From: a virus
Strand: one strand, 5' to 3'
DNA: 64,000 bases
IMG/VR virus record: IMGVR_UViG_3300026484_000001
Location: 1-64,000 of that record
The notes beneath the pieces are model-generated. The model had not been told where the DNA came from and ran no database searches. It saw only the letters and a program-made list of their open reading frames with translations. Position 1 is the stretch's first letter. Each line of letters begins with the position of its first letter. Below are positions 50,804-58,657 of the stretch, one piece after another. The position numbers were made by a program, and so were the translations under genes.

Positions 50804-51676
50804 ATGAAAAAAATGATTAAATCGGCGATCTTCGCTACACTTATGGGATTTATGGCACTAACAACAACTGGTTGTTCTGAAAAGGTTGAACCTGCACACA
50901 AGGGTATCAAATTAACATCAAGTGGATATGAAGCTGAAATCTACCCTCCTTCAAGAGTTTATGTGGGTTGGAGAGAAACTCTGATTCAGATTGAAACACA
51001 TACATCTGCGGCAAGTGAGCAAATCACAATTCGTACTAAGGATAAAATGAACCTTAATGCTGAAATTAAATTCCGCTTAAGAGTTGATGGTGATGATGCC
51101 ACAATTCGTTCAATGTTCAATGATATCACTCCTGCTGATAATATGGTGACACTGAAATCTGTGTACTTGACATACGGTAAGATGATCGTAAACAATGTGA
51201 CTCGTGGTGTAATTGGTAAGTATGATATTGAAGATGTACAACCAAACTTCAACCGCATTAACAAAGAAATTTATGGTGAAATTCAAGCGAAGTTCAAAAA
51301 CATTCCACTAGAAATTAGTGATGTTGCACTTGGAAAACTGGATTATCCTGAAGTAATTGACAAAGCAATTCTTGCTGCGGCACAAAAAACACTTGAGATT
51401 TCAAAGGCTGAGGCTGAAGTTCAAGTTGAGCTTACTAGAATTGAAGGAAAAAAACAAGTTGCGTCTGCGAAGTATGACATCAAGATGTTAGAAGCGAAAA
51501 GAATTCGTGACTATAACATTATGATTGGGAAGGGTATTACACCAGCATTGCTTAAGCTTCGTGAGTTAGAAGTTCAAGAAACTATGGCTGAAAATATCTC
51601 AAAAGGTGACCAGATTTATATCCCATGGGGAGCAATGGGTTCAACCGGAGTTAGCAACAGAGTGTTCGGAAAGTAA
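50804..51676 (+). CDS. SPFH/band-7-type lipoprotein, 290 aa
   Basis: Signal peptide with lipobox ('FMALTTTGC', Cys at about residue 24). Then an SPFH-like domain ('IRTKDKMNLNAEIKFRLRVD', 'ITPADNMVTLKSVYLTYGKM') and a long coiled-coil region with 'ILAAAQKTLEISKAEAEVQV' typical of prohibitin/stomatin proteins. Such proteins form large rings on membranes. Being lipid-anchored rather than transmembrane is unusual. The gene ends the membrane trio. Confidence 0.75.
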   Translation: MKKMIKSAIFATLMGFMALTTTGCSEKVEPAHKGIKLTSSGYEAEIYPPSRVYVGWRETLIQIETHTSAASEQITIRTKDKMNLNAEIKFRLRVDGDDATIRSMFNDITPADNMVTLKSVYLTYGKMIVNNVTRGVIGKYDIEDVQPNFNRINKEIYGEIQAKFKNIPLEISDVALGKLDYPEVIDKAILAAAQKTLEISKAEAEVQVELTRIEGKKQVASAKYDIKMLEAKRIRDYNIMIGKGITPALLKLRELEVQETMAENISKGDQIYIPWGAMGSTGVSNRVFGK

Positions 51677-51695
51677 CACACTGCTTGTGCTTTTA

Positions 51696-51718
51696 GAGCC
51701 ACTACTCTTTAGTGGCTC
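51696..51718 (+). terminator. Strong hairpin terminator
   Basis: GAGCCACTA / TAGTGGCTC, perfect 9-bp stem with 5-nt loop, 20 nt after the SPFH stop. The next unit begins with a late-type element at 51759. Confidence 0.65.
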
Positions 51719-51758
51719 AATTGAGTACAACTTGAAAAATTGTATGACCAATTTTGAC

Positions 51759-51767
51759 TTAAATATC
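51759..51767 (+). promoter_or_regulatory. Late-promoter-like element TTAAATATC before nrdB
   Basis: Lies 29 nt before the ATG at 51797. A late-type site ahead of a nucleotide-metabolism gene is unexpected; it may be chance. Confidence 0.35.
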
Positions 51768-51796
51768 AGTCAACACGCAAAATAAAAGGAAAATAA

Positions 51797-52810
51797 ATGA
51801 ATAAAAGCTCTGATAAATTACCGATAGAAACTCCGAGTTTATTTGGCGACTATCAATATCCTGAAGCAAATGAGATCCGTAAAAAACAACAAGATATTTT
51901 TTGGACTGAACAAGAAATTCCAGTCGAAAAAGATATTCATGACTTTAGACATAATATGTCAAGGGCTCAATTTGGTCTTTCTAGTATCACACTAGACCTT
52001 TTTGTCGAAATTGAACAAAAAGTTGGCGATGTGTGGGAGACTATTGAAAGATGGTTCCCACACTCCGAAATACAAGGTGCATGTTCAGCAATTGCATCTA
52101 TGGAAAAAGCAGTTCATGCATTTTTCTATCAGAAAATGTCTGATGAGATGAACATCGACCCTGAAACTACTGCTGAAAATCAACAAACCATCCAAGTTCT
52201 AAAGAGTAAACTCGGAATGCTAAATGCAATTACATCAAACCTTGATGAAGATAAGGCTCTTTCACTGGCTACTGTTGCGATGATTGAACAAGTTCTTTTA
52301 TTCAGTAACTTTGCTATGCTTAAGTCATTTCAAGCTAATGGGCACAATTTAATCACAAACACAATCACTGGTGTTGATTTTGTTGTTCAAGATGAAACAC
52401 TTCATGGGGTTTTTGCTGCATACTTACACAATACATATATTTCTGAGCATAAGGGGAACTTTCCGGTTGAAGCTCACGAAGCTAATGTACATAATGTAGT
52501 TCGCGAAATTATTGCACATGAGGATGCAGTCATTGACTTCGTTTACAAAGGCGAAGATGAGATCAATGATATCACACCAGACCAAATTAAAGCATTTATC
52601 CGTTCGAGAGCAGATCTAACACTTGATGGTTTGGGTTGTGAAGAACTTTATGACATTCAATTTGATCCAATTTCAGAATGGTTTTACAAAGGTGCGAATT
52701 CAATTAAGATGCATGACTTTTTTATCTCTGGGACTTCAAGTTACCGCAGAAGTTGGAAAACCAACAATCTTACAAGACTACCACACATGGAGAAAGCGAA
52801 TGAGCAGTAA
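51797..52810 (+). CDS. nrdB: Ribonucleotide reductase small subunit NrdB, 337 aa
   Basis: Supplies the radical for dNTP synthesis. Helix motifs are clear: helix with 'MIEQVLLFSNFAML' (Glu ligand), 'FVVQDETLHGVFAAYL' (D-E-x-x-H ligands), a helix B candidate Glu in 'FVEIEQ', and radical Tyr111 four residues after His107. The first E-x-x-H motif reads 'MEKAVHAFFY': at the Glu position before His107 stands Lys104, with Glu103 one residue too far. This is unusual for the di-iron/manganese site. The gene overlaps nrdA by 11 nt. Confidence 0.85.
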   Translation: MNKSSDKLPIETPSLFGDYQYPEANEIRKKQQDIFWTEQEIPVEKDIHDFRHNMSRAQFGLSSITLDLFVEIEQKVGDVWETIERWFPHSEIQGACSAIASMEKAVHAFFYQKMSDEMNIDPETTAENQQTIQVLKSKLGMLNAITSNLDEDKALSLATVAMIEQVLLFSNFAMLKSFQANGHNLITNTITGVDFVVQDETLHGVFAAYLHNTYISEHKGNFPVEAHEANVHNVVREIIAHEDAVIDFVYKGEDEINDITPDQIKAFIRSRADLTLDGLGCEELYDIQFDPISEWFYKGANSIKMHDFFISGTSSYRRSWKTNNLTRLPHMEKANEQ

Positions 52811-54545
52811 CACAAAATATGAAAAATTATCGCATAGACGAAAGTCTTTACAACAAGAAGGGTTGGCACCAGATTGGTTGACAACTGCTGGGTTCCAACT
52901 TTTAACGGAAAAAAACTATTTGAATACTGCTGAAACACCGCATGATATGTATACAAGAATTGCTGCTCGTGCTGCAGAGCTAACTGACTTTAGATTGCCT
53001 ATTGAATATGGGTACGATAACTGGCAAGAAGCATTTTATGATGTGATGTGGAAAGGTTGGGTGAGTCCGTCTACTCCAGTGCTAACAAATATGGGGAACG
53101 AAAGAGGTCACCCGATCTCATGTTCAGGAACTCATCTTGGTGACTCAATCCGTGAATGGTATATGGCTAGAACTGAGTTGGCTCAATTAACTCAGAGAGG
53201 TTATGGGACATCAACGGTTCTTGACCCAGTAAGACATCGCGGTTCACCAATTTCAAAAGGCGGTACTGCAAACGGTGTGATGCAACCAGCTGAGGGGATT
53301 GTTCAAGATATGAAAGATGTATCTCAAGGCTCAAGTCGTAGAGGTTCAGCGGGAATGTACCTGAATCCACTTCACGAGGATTTTGATGAAATTGCTGATC
53401 AAATTCTAGCTGACGACGATGGTTGGAATATCGGTTGGAATATCACTGATGAATTTGAGGCTCTTTTTGAAAAAGACCCACTTCGTGCTGACCACATTTG
53501 GAAAAAGATGCTTAAAATCAAGCTTATCAAAGGAAAGGGTTATTTCTTCTTTATTGATAAGGTAAATAGATCTAGACCCCAAATGTACAAAGATAGAGGT
53601 TTCTTTGTTAAGGGTTCAAACCTTTGTGCTGAGATTCAATTATTTCTTGACTCTGAAAACTCATTCACTTGTGTTTTAAGTTCAATGAATGTTGCGAAAT
53701 TCAATGAGTGGAAAGACACCAAGGCAGTTGAAATTGCAATGGTACTTCTTGATGCTATCATTAGTGACATGTTAATCAAAGCTAAAAAAGAGCCTGGATT
53801 TGAACGAGTTATTTCTTTCACTGAAAAATCAAGAGCAGTTGGTTTAGGGATACTTGGTGAAGCTACTTATTATCAGCAAGAAAGTTGGGTGTTTGGAGAC
53901 TTACAGTCAATTATGTTCAATCAGTCACTCGTAAAAATGCTTGATAAAAGAACTCTAGCGATTTCTAAAGCTTATGCATTTGAGTGTGGTTCACCTGAAT
54001 GGCTCGAGGGTTATGGTGAAAGATGGTCACATCGTATGGCATTCCCACCTACTATGTCAACATCAGTGATTCAAGGTGGAATCTCGCAAGGCATTGAGCC
54101 GACATTTGCAAATATCTATGAACAAGACACTGCTGGAGGTACGGTTTTCCGTATTAATCCGCCATTCTTGAAACTTATGAAAGATCGTGGCATGTACACA
54201 GTAGATGTTATGAAGCGAGTTGCTGAAGACCAAGGTTCAGTTCAGGCTGAAGAATGGTTGTCTGATCATGAGAAAGCTGTTTTCAAAACTGCGTTTGAAC
54301 AGAATCAACACACGATTCTTAAGATGTCAGGTGATAGACAACGAGAAATGAACAAAACTGGTGGAGGACAAGGGCAATCAACAAACTTGTATTTCCCGCA
54401 TGATGCTAAGGAAGAAGAGATTGCTGAACTTCACCACGAAGCATTTATTGATGAAGACATTGAAAGTTTGTACTACATCAGAACACTGAACGGTGCGACC
54501 AAAGTTAAAATTGATCGCTCTGAATGTGAGGGGTGTGAGGGATAA
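52800..54545 (+). CDS. nrdA: Ribonucleotide reductase large subunit NrdA, 581 aa
   Basis: The ATG at 52800 overlaps the nrdB end. Catalytic features: 'HPISCSGTHLGD' (first redox Cys), 'SNLCAEIQL' (Asn, Cys, Glu of the active site), 'SFTCVLSSMN' (second redox Cys), and a C-terminal C-x-x-C ('SECEGCEG') for electron transfer. The N-terminal ATP-cone of about 90 aa is missing, so overall allosteric inhibition by dATP is probably lost, as in several phage enzymes. 581 aa is shorter than typical NrdA (about 750). Confidence 0.92.
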   Translation: MSSNTKYEKLSHRRKSLQQEGLAPDWLTTAGFQLLTEKNYLNTAETPHDMYTRIAARAAELTDFRLPIEYGYDNWQEAFYDVMWKGWVSPSTPVLTNMGNERGHPISCSGTHLGDSIREWYMARTELAQLTQRGYGTSTVLDPVRHRGSPISKGGTANGVMQPAEGIVQDMKDVSQGSSRRGSAGMYLNPLHEDFDEIADQILADDDGWNIGWNITDEFEALFEKDPLRADHIWKKMLKIKLIKGKGYFFFIDKVNRSRPQMYKDRGFFVKGSNLCAEIQLFLDSENSFTCVLSSMNVAKFNEWKDTKAVEIAMVLLDAIISDMLIKAKKEPGFERVISFTEKSRAVGLGILGEATYYQQESWVFGDLQSIMFNQSLVKMLDKRTLAISKAYAFECGSPEWLEGYGERWSHRMAFPPTMSTSVIQGGISQGIEPTFANIYEQDTAGGTVFRINPPFLKLMKDRGMYTVDVMKRVAEDQGSVQAEEWLSDHEKAVFKTAFEQNQHTILKMSGDRQREMNKTGGGQGQSTNLYFPHDAKEEEIAELHHEAFIDEDIESLYYIRTLNGATKVKIDRSECEGCEG

Positions 54546-54557
54546 TCCTCACTTCCA

Positions 54558-54578
54558 AGGGAATTACTAAATTTCCCT
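54558..54578 (+). terminator. Hairpin after nrdA
   Basis: AGGGAA / TTCCCT with a 9-nt A/T loop, 13 nt after the nrdA stop and just upstream of the next promoter. Confidence 0.5.
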
Positions 54579-54590
54579 AAAAACTTCTCT

Positions 54591-54624
54591 TTTAAGCTTA
54601 CTCTAAGTGAATTTATGTTATAAT
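54591..54624 (+). promoter_or_regulatory. Double-box promoter
   Basis: TTTAAG (54591), TCTAAG (54602), TATAAT (54619), ATAGTATATC; leader AAAAAGGCTTAAA before the ATG. Confidence 0.8.
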
Positions 54625-54653
54625 ATAGTATATCAGAAGTAAAAAGGCTTAAA

Positions 54654-54926
54654 ATGATACTCTTCAAACCAAATGGTCAAACTATCGTTATCGAAGTTAC
54701 GAACCAACAAATCTCAAAAACACTTATGAATGAATTCCCAATGATCAAGAAAACTGGTTGTATAAAAAATGGTGAAATCTATATCGAACTTAAAAATCGT
54801 CGTACCGACTGTAAAGCTTCAGATAAAGAATTTGAAAACATTTTTGAAATGTTTCCTGAACTTTATCTTGAACATGCGGTTGACGGATTAAGCGGTTACG
54901 AATTTATACTAGCAAGGAGACCATAA
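54654..54926 (+). CDS. Hypothetical protein, 90 aa
   Basis: Follows the conserved leader. It is a small alpha/beta protein ('QTIVIEVTNQQISKTLMNEF' then 'GEIYIELKNRR'). The stop overlaps the next start. First gene of a run leading to dCMP deaminase; no family recognised. Confidence 0.62.
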   Translation: MILFKPNGQTIVIEVTNQQISKTLMNEFPMIKKTGCIKNGEIYIELKNRRTDCKASDKEFENIFEMFPELYLEHAVDGLSGYEFILARRP

Positions 54927-55150
54927 TGAATGATCAGATAGGTGGGTTCATTGGCAATATAAATATTGGAGATACTTACTATGCAGTTGGTCCACTTCAG
55001 GGTCCAGACGGCATCGAAGAGTGGAATTATAGTGCCGATCGATATGATTCCCTGAGAGCAGAGATCGGGAATATGTTCCCTGATAAAATCACGGCTTTAA
55101 AGTACAAATATTTACTATTGCAAATAAAAGGAATGACACATGGCTTATGA
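54926..55150 (+). CDS. Hypothetical protein, 74 aa
   Basis: Coupled by TAATG. Begins with a Gly/Asn-rich strand ('GGFIGNINIGDTYYAVGPLQ') and ends in a helix. Overlaps the next gene by 11 nt. Unknown function. Confidence 0.6.
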   Translation: MNDQIGGFIGNINIGDTYYAVGPLQGPDGIEEWNYSADRYDSLRAEIGNMFPDKITALKYKYLLLQIKGMTHGL

Positions 55151-55439
55151 TTTTACAGAAGAGTTAAAAAGTATGTTCGGGAAGTTTGGTGACACACCAA
55201 ATCCTGGATGCGGAAAATACGGACCACCTGAGCCGACATTTGAACTGAAAAATATTGACGATATTACGAATGCGGTATATACGATGGTTCGTGGTATGAC
55301 GGATGAACTGAAACTTAGGCCTACAACTGGCGGAAGATTTGCTATTTGCAACAAGAGCAAAGAGGTTATTCATAGTTCTGATGATGTTCAGGAAGCAAAA
55401 AGATTGTTAATTTTAATGGTGTTAGGAGAATACGAATGA
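55140..55439 (+). CDS. Hypothetical protein, 99 aa
   Basis: AAAGGAA site. Pro/Gly-rich start followed by helices and a small strand pair. ATGA overlap of 4 nt with the deaminase gene, so expression is coupled. No motif found. Confidence 0.6.
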   Translation: MAYDFTEELKSMFGKFGDTPNPGCGKYGPPEPTFELKNIDDITNAVYTMVRGMTDELKLRPTTGGRFAICNKSKEVIHSSDDVQEAKRLLILMVLGEYE

Positions 55440-56242
55440 AATTTAAAGAAATAGTGGTGGCTTGTAACCTCAAGTCAATAGTTCAAGGACAAGGTGAAAT
55501 GTCACATGGTGTAACTTTTAAGGTTCTTAGAGAAGCTGGTTTTGACATTAAGGCGGTCCAAGGGGCTGACCTCGTTGCCCTTACTGACCCGTCAGTTGAT
55601 GCCGTGCATGTTGTGAAATCAAGATTCGTTCAGGTGAGTGTACCTTATATTTCAAAAGCACACTTCAATGAAGTTCGCAATGAATCTATAATCAGATGGG
55701 AACAGAAGTTAGATGACGAAAACGGTGCTCCAGAAAATCCGAAAAATAAGTATGATAGAGTTCTGATGGACACTGCAATTGGCTTTTCAAAACTGTCAAA
55801 GTGTACTAGACTTAAGGTCGGTGCGGTTCCAGCTATTAATGGTCGACCATTAGCTACTGGATACAATGGTACTATTGCCGGAATGTCAAATGAATGTGAA
55901 ACTACTGAAAAATGTATTGAGTGTGCTGGGACCGGAATTGACCGTTCCGAAGCATATATTATGGAAAGAACAAAGGCTTGTACACACTGTAATGGAGTTG
56001 GAACAATCACTACTACAAGCCCATTCACAGTTCATGCTGAACAAAATGCCATATTCTATGCGGCAAAAAATGGTATTTCGCTTGATGGTGCCACTATGTA
56101 CATAACTCATGCCCCATGTTCTGAATGTTCTAAGGCTATGGTGTCAGCCGGAATAAAAAGGGTTGTGTTCAATGAGCACTACAGAGACCAAAAGGGTCTG
56201 GCATTCCTTGAACAATGTGGAATTGAAATTGACCATTTCTAA
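55436..56242 (+). CDS. dCMP deaminase-like with extra zinc motif, 268 aa
   Basis: The C-terminal domain has the deaminase zinc site: 'VHAEQNAIFYAA' and 'HAPCSECSKAMVSAGI'. It would convert dCMP to dUMP for dTTP synthesis, together with NrdAB. Inserted at about 160-190 is a DnaJ-like pair 'CIECAGTG' and 'CTHCNGVG' that can bind another zinc. The first 95 residues are an N-terminal extension not present in T4 Cd (193 aa). GGAG site. Confidence 0.82.
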   Translation: MKFKEIVVACNLKSIVQGQGEMSHGVTFKVLREAGFDIKAVQGADLVALTDPSVDAVHVVKSRFVQVSVPYISKAHFNEVRNESIIRWEQKLDDENGAPENPKNKYDRVLMDTAIGFSKLSKCTRLKVGAVPAINGRPLATGYNGTIAGMSNECETTEKCIECAGTGIDRSEAYIMERTKACTHCNGVGTITTTSPFTVHAEQNAIFYAAKNGISLDGATMYITHAPCSECSKAMVSAGIKRVVFNEHYRDQKGLAFLEQCGIEIDHF

Positions 56243-56276
56243 ACAAAACTTGGCTCGTGCTGCGTACTCACAAGAG

Positions 56277-56645
56277 ATGAATGCGCAAGAGTTCCTTCGT
56301 ACTATTTATGTGTTGATGATACGAAATATCAATAAGATAAAAAACATTGAAGAACACCGAAAAAGAGGGAAACTTCCGCTTCCAATGTTGAAGGAACAAG
56401 CTGAAATAGCATCTAAGCTACTTGAAGCAATAAGACAAGTGATTGGTGTGATTGATTTTGAAAAGGGTGGGGCTGAGGAATTGGCTTTGACTATGAATGA
56501 AATTGGTACTCTAGTGAGTCAAGCAATGGTGTTAAGTAGACCAGAAGCACTTGATAGTGCCCTGAGAATACTTCGCCGTGAAGTGGGTGCTCCTAAATCT
56601 ATCGCAATAGATTTAAAATCAGAGACTGAGACTCAAACGACTTAG
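56277..56645 (+). CDS. Helical protein, about 122 aa, overlapping the flagellin 3' end
   Basis: The same frame is open from 56163; an ATG at 56277 avoids a long overlap with the deaminase, but the start is uncertain (TTG 56250 is possible). The product is helical and charged. Its last 47 nt overlap the 3' end of the flagellin gene on the other strand, so its C-terminus may have been replaced when flagellin arrived. Function unknown. Confidence 0.5.
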   Translation: MNAQEFLRTIYVLMIRNINKIKNIEEHRKRGKLPLPMLKEQAEIASKLLEAIRQVIGVIDFEKGGAEELALTMNEIGTLVSQAMVLSRPEALDSALRILRREVGAPKSIAIDLKSETETQTT

Positions 56646-57423
56646 AAAGTGCAAAGGCATTTGCCTGTGCTTTCAGTGTATTCTTTTGTAGTCTCTCAGT
56701 TTCTGCCGCATAATCAACATCACGAATTTGTGACTCTGCTGCTTGCACATTTACTGCCGTTGCATCATTTACTCTAACTCTTGACTCCAATGCTGATTGC
56801 TTTGAACCTATTCCAGAACGGATTGTGTCTATTGCTTTAATTGCTGTATCGATATCAGCCAAAGCATCTGCTGCTCCGGAACCAGTTGTTAAATCTATAG
56901 ATGCATCATCTAATCCCTGAGAAGCGATATCAGTATTTGCGATTGACATAGACATAGTTTGACCTGAATACGCACCAACTTGGAAACTCTTATCTGTAAA
57001 AGTCCCGTCCAAAAGGCTTATGCCATTAAATGAAGTCGTTTTCGCAATTTGATCTGCTTGTTCCATAAGAGCCTTAACATCTGCCTCAAGTGCAGCACGA
57101 GCCTCTGGTGAATTCGTATCTGAAATTGCTTGTGATGCTTTATCTCTCGCAGTTACTAAAATCTTTTGATATTCATCCATGGCACCATCGGCTATTTTAA
57201 CAAGTGAAATTGCATCTGCTGCATTTTTATTGGCTTGTGTCAATCCTTGGTGTTGTGATCTTAATTGGTTAGCAATTGCTAATCCTGCTGAATCATCTGC
57301 CGCACGATTAATGCGAAGTCCAGTTGATAATTTTTCTAAAGACAAGTTCGCCTCGTGTTGAATTTGTTTCCCGTACATATTTGAAAATAGTGCGGATACA
57401 TTTGTATTAATTCTGAATGACAT
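56599..57423 (-). CDS. Flagellin, complete, 274 aa
   Basis: The only minus-strand gene in the window. It has the full N-terminal D0/D1 block ('MSFRINTNVSALFSN', 'SLEKLSTGLRINRAADDSAG' followed by 'LAIANQLRSQ') and C-terminal block ('VRVNDATAVNVQAAESQIRD', 'FALSKSFESQSLI', ending 'NLLR'). A short variable D2/D3 lies between. Both export/assembly ends are intact, so it could be secreted by the host flagellar apparatus and join the filament. AAGGAG site before the start. Length matches short Campylobacterota-type flagellins. Likely acquired from a host; may change filament antigen or phage receptor, or act on motility. Confidence 0.93.
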   Translation of the reverse strand: MSFRINTNVSALFSNMYGKQIQHEANLSLEKLSTGLRINRAADDSAGLAIANQLRSQHQGLTQANKNAADAISLVKIADGAMDEYQKILVTARDKASQAISDTNSPEARAALEADVKALMEQADQIAKTTSFNGISLLDGTFTDKSFQVGAYSGQTMSMSIANTDIASQGLDDASIDLTTGSGAADALADIDTAIKAIDTIRSGIGSKQSALESRVRVNDATAVNVQAAESQIRDVDYAAETERLQKNTLKAQANAFALSKSFESQSLILNLLR

Positions 57424-57452
57424 AATAGTCTCCTTGTTGTTATACTATATAG

Positions 57453-57476
57453 ATCGACTGAAATGATAATAACTTA
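57453..57476 (-). promoter_or_regulatory. Sigma28-like promoter candidate for flagellin
   Basis: On the minus strand TAAG is followed 16 nt later by CGATCT, 29 nt before the AAGGAG-ATG. The flagellar sigma28 consensus is TAAA-N15-GCCGATAA, so the core CGAT and near-correct spacing are present with mismatches. It lacks the double-box pattern of the phage promoters, so host control is possible. Confidence 0.4.
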
Positions 57477-57489
57477 AAAAACTTGATTT

Positions 57490-57506
57490 TTTAAGAACTC
57501 TTTAAG
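57490..57506 (+). promoter_or_regulatory. Orphan double box without a -10
   Basis: TTTAAG at 57490 and TTTAAG at 57501 have the 11-bp step of the middle class, but the -10 position (57518) reads AATGAG. It may be a decayed promoter, lost around the flagellin insertion. Confidence 0.35.
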
Positions 57507-57534
57507 GTGTCTTTAAAAATGAGTCGGAAACCAA

Positions 57535-57543
57535 TTAAATATT
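57535..57543 (+). promoter_or_regulatory. Late-promoter-like element TTAAATATT
   Basis: Lies 26 nt before the ATG at 57570, in the divergent gap with flagellin. Confidence 0.55.
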
Positions 57544-57569
57544 TCAAAGTTAAAAAAAAGGATACATTT

Positions 57570-58265
57570 ATGACAAGAACTGGGTTAATCGCTCGCAGAG
57601 CAACGAAAGATGTATTAATCGCAACACCACCAATTCAAGGCGAAATGGTATATGCATTAGATACAGGAGAACATGGATGGTTGAATAAAGTCAATCAACT
57701 TGTGTGGAAAGATTTGCTCGAGGAAGTCAGAAGTCTACCAGATGGCGGAACTGATGGGCAATATCCGGGAATTGACTCAAACGGAGATGTGAATTGGAAA
57801 GACTTCCCAACTGCTCCAGTCGTACCTTATTATATTGATGCGAATTTAGTACCATATTCGAATAGTGAGCAAGGCGGATTTTCCACTGAATTCAGTGTTC
57901 CTGAACATGCCTTCTCCGCGAAGATACAAATTACTTTCAATTTCGAGTTTGGTACATATGTTTCAAATAGCAATTTCGGGAAGATTGAACTCGGCTTAAC
58001 TATGGTTAAGAGTGAAAGTGGTGACGGATCTATTAGTGTTTTTAAAAAGACACACATACATTCTGATCTTTATTCTCCGAGCTCAATACAAGTCGATGAT
58101 GGTTCAGACATACTTATTGTGAGCTTAGATACAAACGGAGACTGGAAAATACAAGTGATGATAGATCATCCTGATTACCAAAATATTACCAGTACGAGTA
58201 TGAGTAGAGTGATATATGATGATGTGGTACAAAGTTTTGGTTTTTATACGACGGTACAAATTTAA
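57570..58265 (+). CDS. Virion-type protein with fibre-like N-terminus, 231 aa
   Basis: ATG with AAAGGA site. The N-terminal 60 residues ('GLIARRATKDVLIATPPIQG', 'EMVYALDTGEHGWLNKVNQL') resemble starts of phage fibre/adsorption proteins. The rest is beta-rich. The late-type promoter fits a virion role. It is coupled to a cupin gene by TAATG. Confidence 0.6.
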   Translation: MTRTGLIARRATKDVLIATPPIQGEMVYALDTGEHGWLNKVNQLVWKDLLEEVRSLPDGGTDGQYPGIDSNGDVNWKDFPTAPVVPYYIDANLVPYSNSEQGGFSTEFSVPEHAFSAKIQITFNFEFGTYVSNSNFGKIELGLTMVKSESGDGSISVFKKTHIHSDLYSPSSIQVDDGSDILIVSLDTNGDWKIQVMIDHPDYQNITSTSMSRVIYDDVVQSFGFYTTVQI

Positions 58266-58657
58266 TGATGTGTGATGTCAATACAAAAATCATTGGTAAT
58301 ATTTGGTTCAAAGAGATGATTTTTGAGCATTCTGGTGATGTAAAAAATGGGCATAAACATACTCACGACCATATCACCTTTGTCACAAATGGGTCCATAG
58401 AGGTGTTTGTGATACAAGATAAGGACACGAATATTTCAAAGGGAATTTTCAAAGCACCTTGTCAAATCAAAGTTCCGGCTGGGACTGCACACACCGTTGT
58501 TTCACTGGAAGATAATACGATCGCATATTGCCTGGAAGCAGTTAGAATAGATGATGAAATTATCACCACTGAATTTTCGAATTCGGAATGGACTGAACCG
58601 CAAATGAACGAAGTTGACCCACTTCTAAGTGAACATAAAATGCGAAAGGATAAATAA
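58265..58657 (+). CDS. Cupin-fold protein, 130 aa
   Basis: Start ATGATG (58265/58268) overlapping the stop of the gene before. The cupin pattern includes 'HKHTHDHITFVTNGSIEVFV' (metal-binding His cluster, G) and 'CQIKVPAGTAHTVVS' (second cupin box with P-A-G-x-x-H). Such small cupins act as sugar epimerase-like or sensor proteins; substrate unknown. Stop overlaps the next start. Confidence 0.72.
   Translation: MMCDVNTKIIGNIWFKEMIFEHSGDVKNGHKHTHDHITFVTNGSIEVFVIQDKDTNISKGIFKAPCQIKVPAGTAHTVVSLEDNTIAYCLEAVRIDDEIITTEFSNSEWTEPQMNEVDPLLSEHKMRKDK

Noticed and set aside
51797-52810. Class Ie (metal-free) NrdB
   Set aside because: The Lys at the first ligand place is suggestive, but class Ie R2 has Lys at a different ligand and changes two others, which are normal here.
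53167-53370. Minus-strand ORFs inside nrdA
   Set aside because: Shadows of the reductase gene, no initiation signals.
56163-56276. Longer start for the gene before flagellin
   Set aside because: It would overlap the deaminase by 80 nt; neighbours overlap by no more than about 20 nt, so a later start was preferred, though this is not certain.
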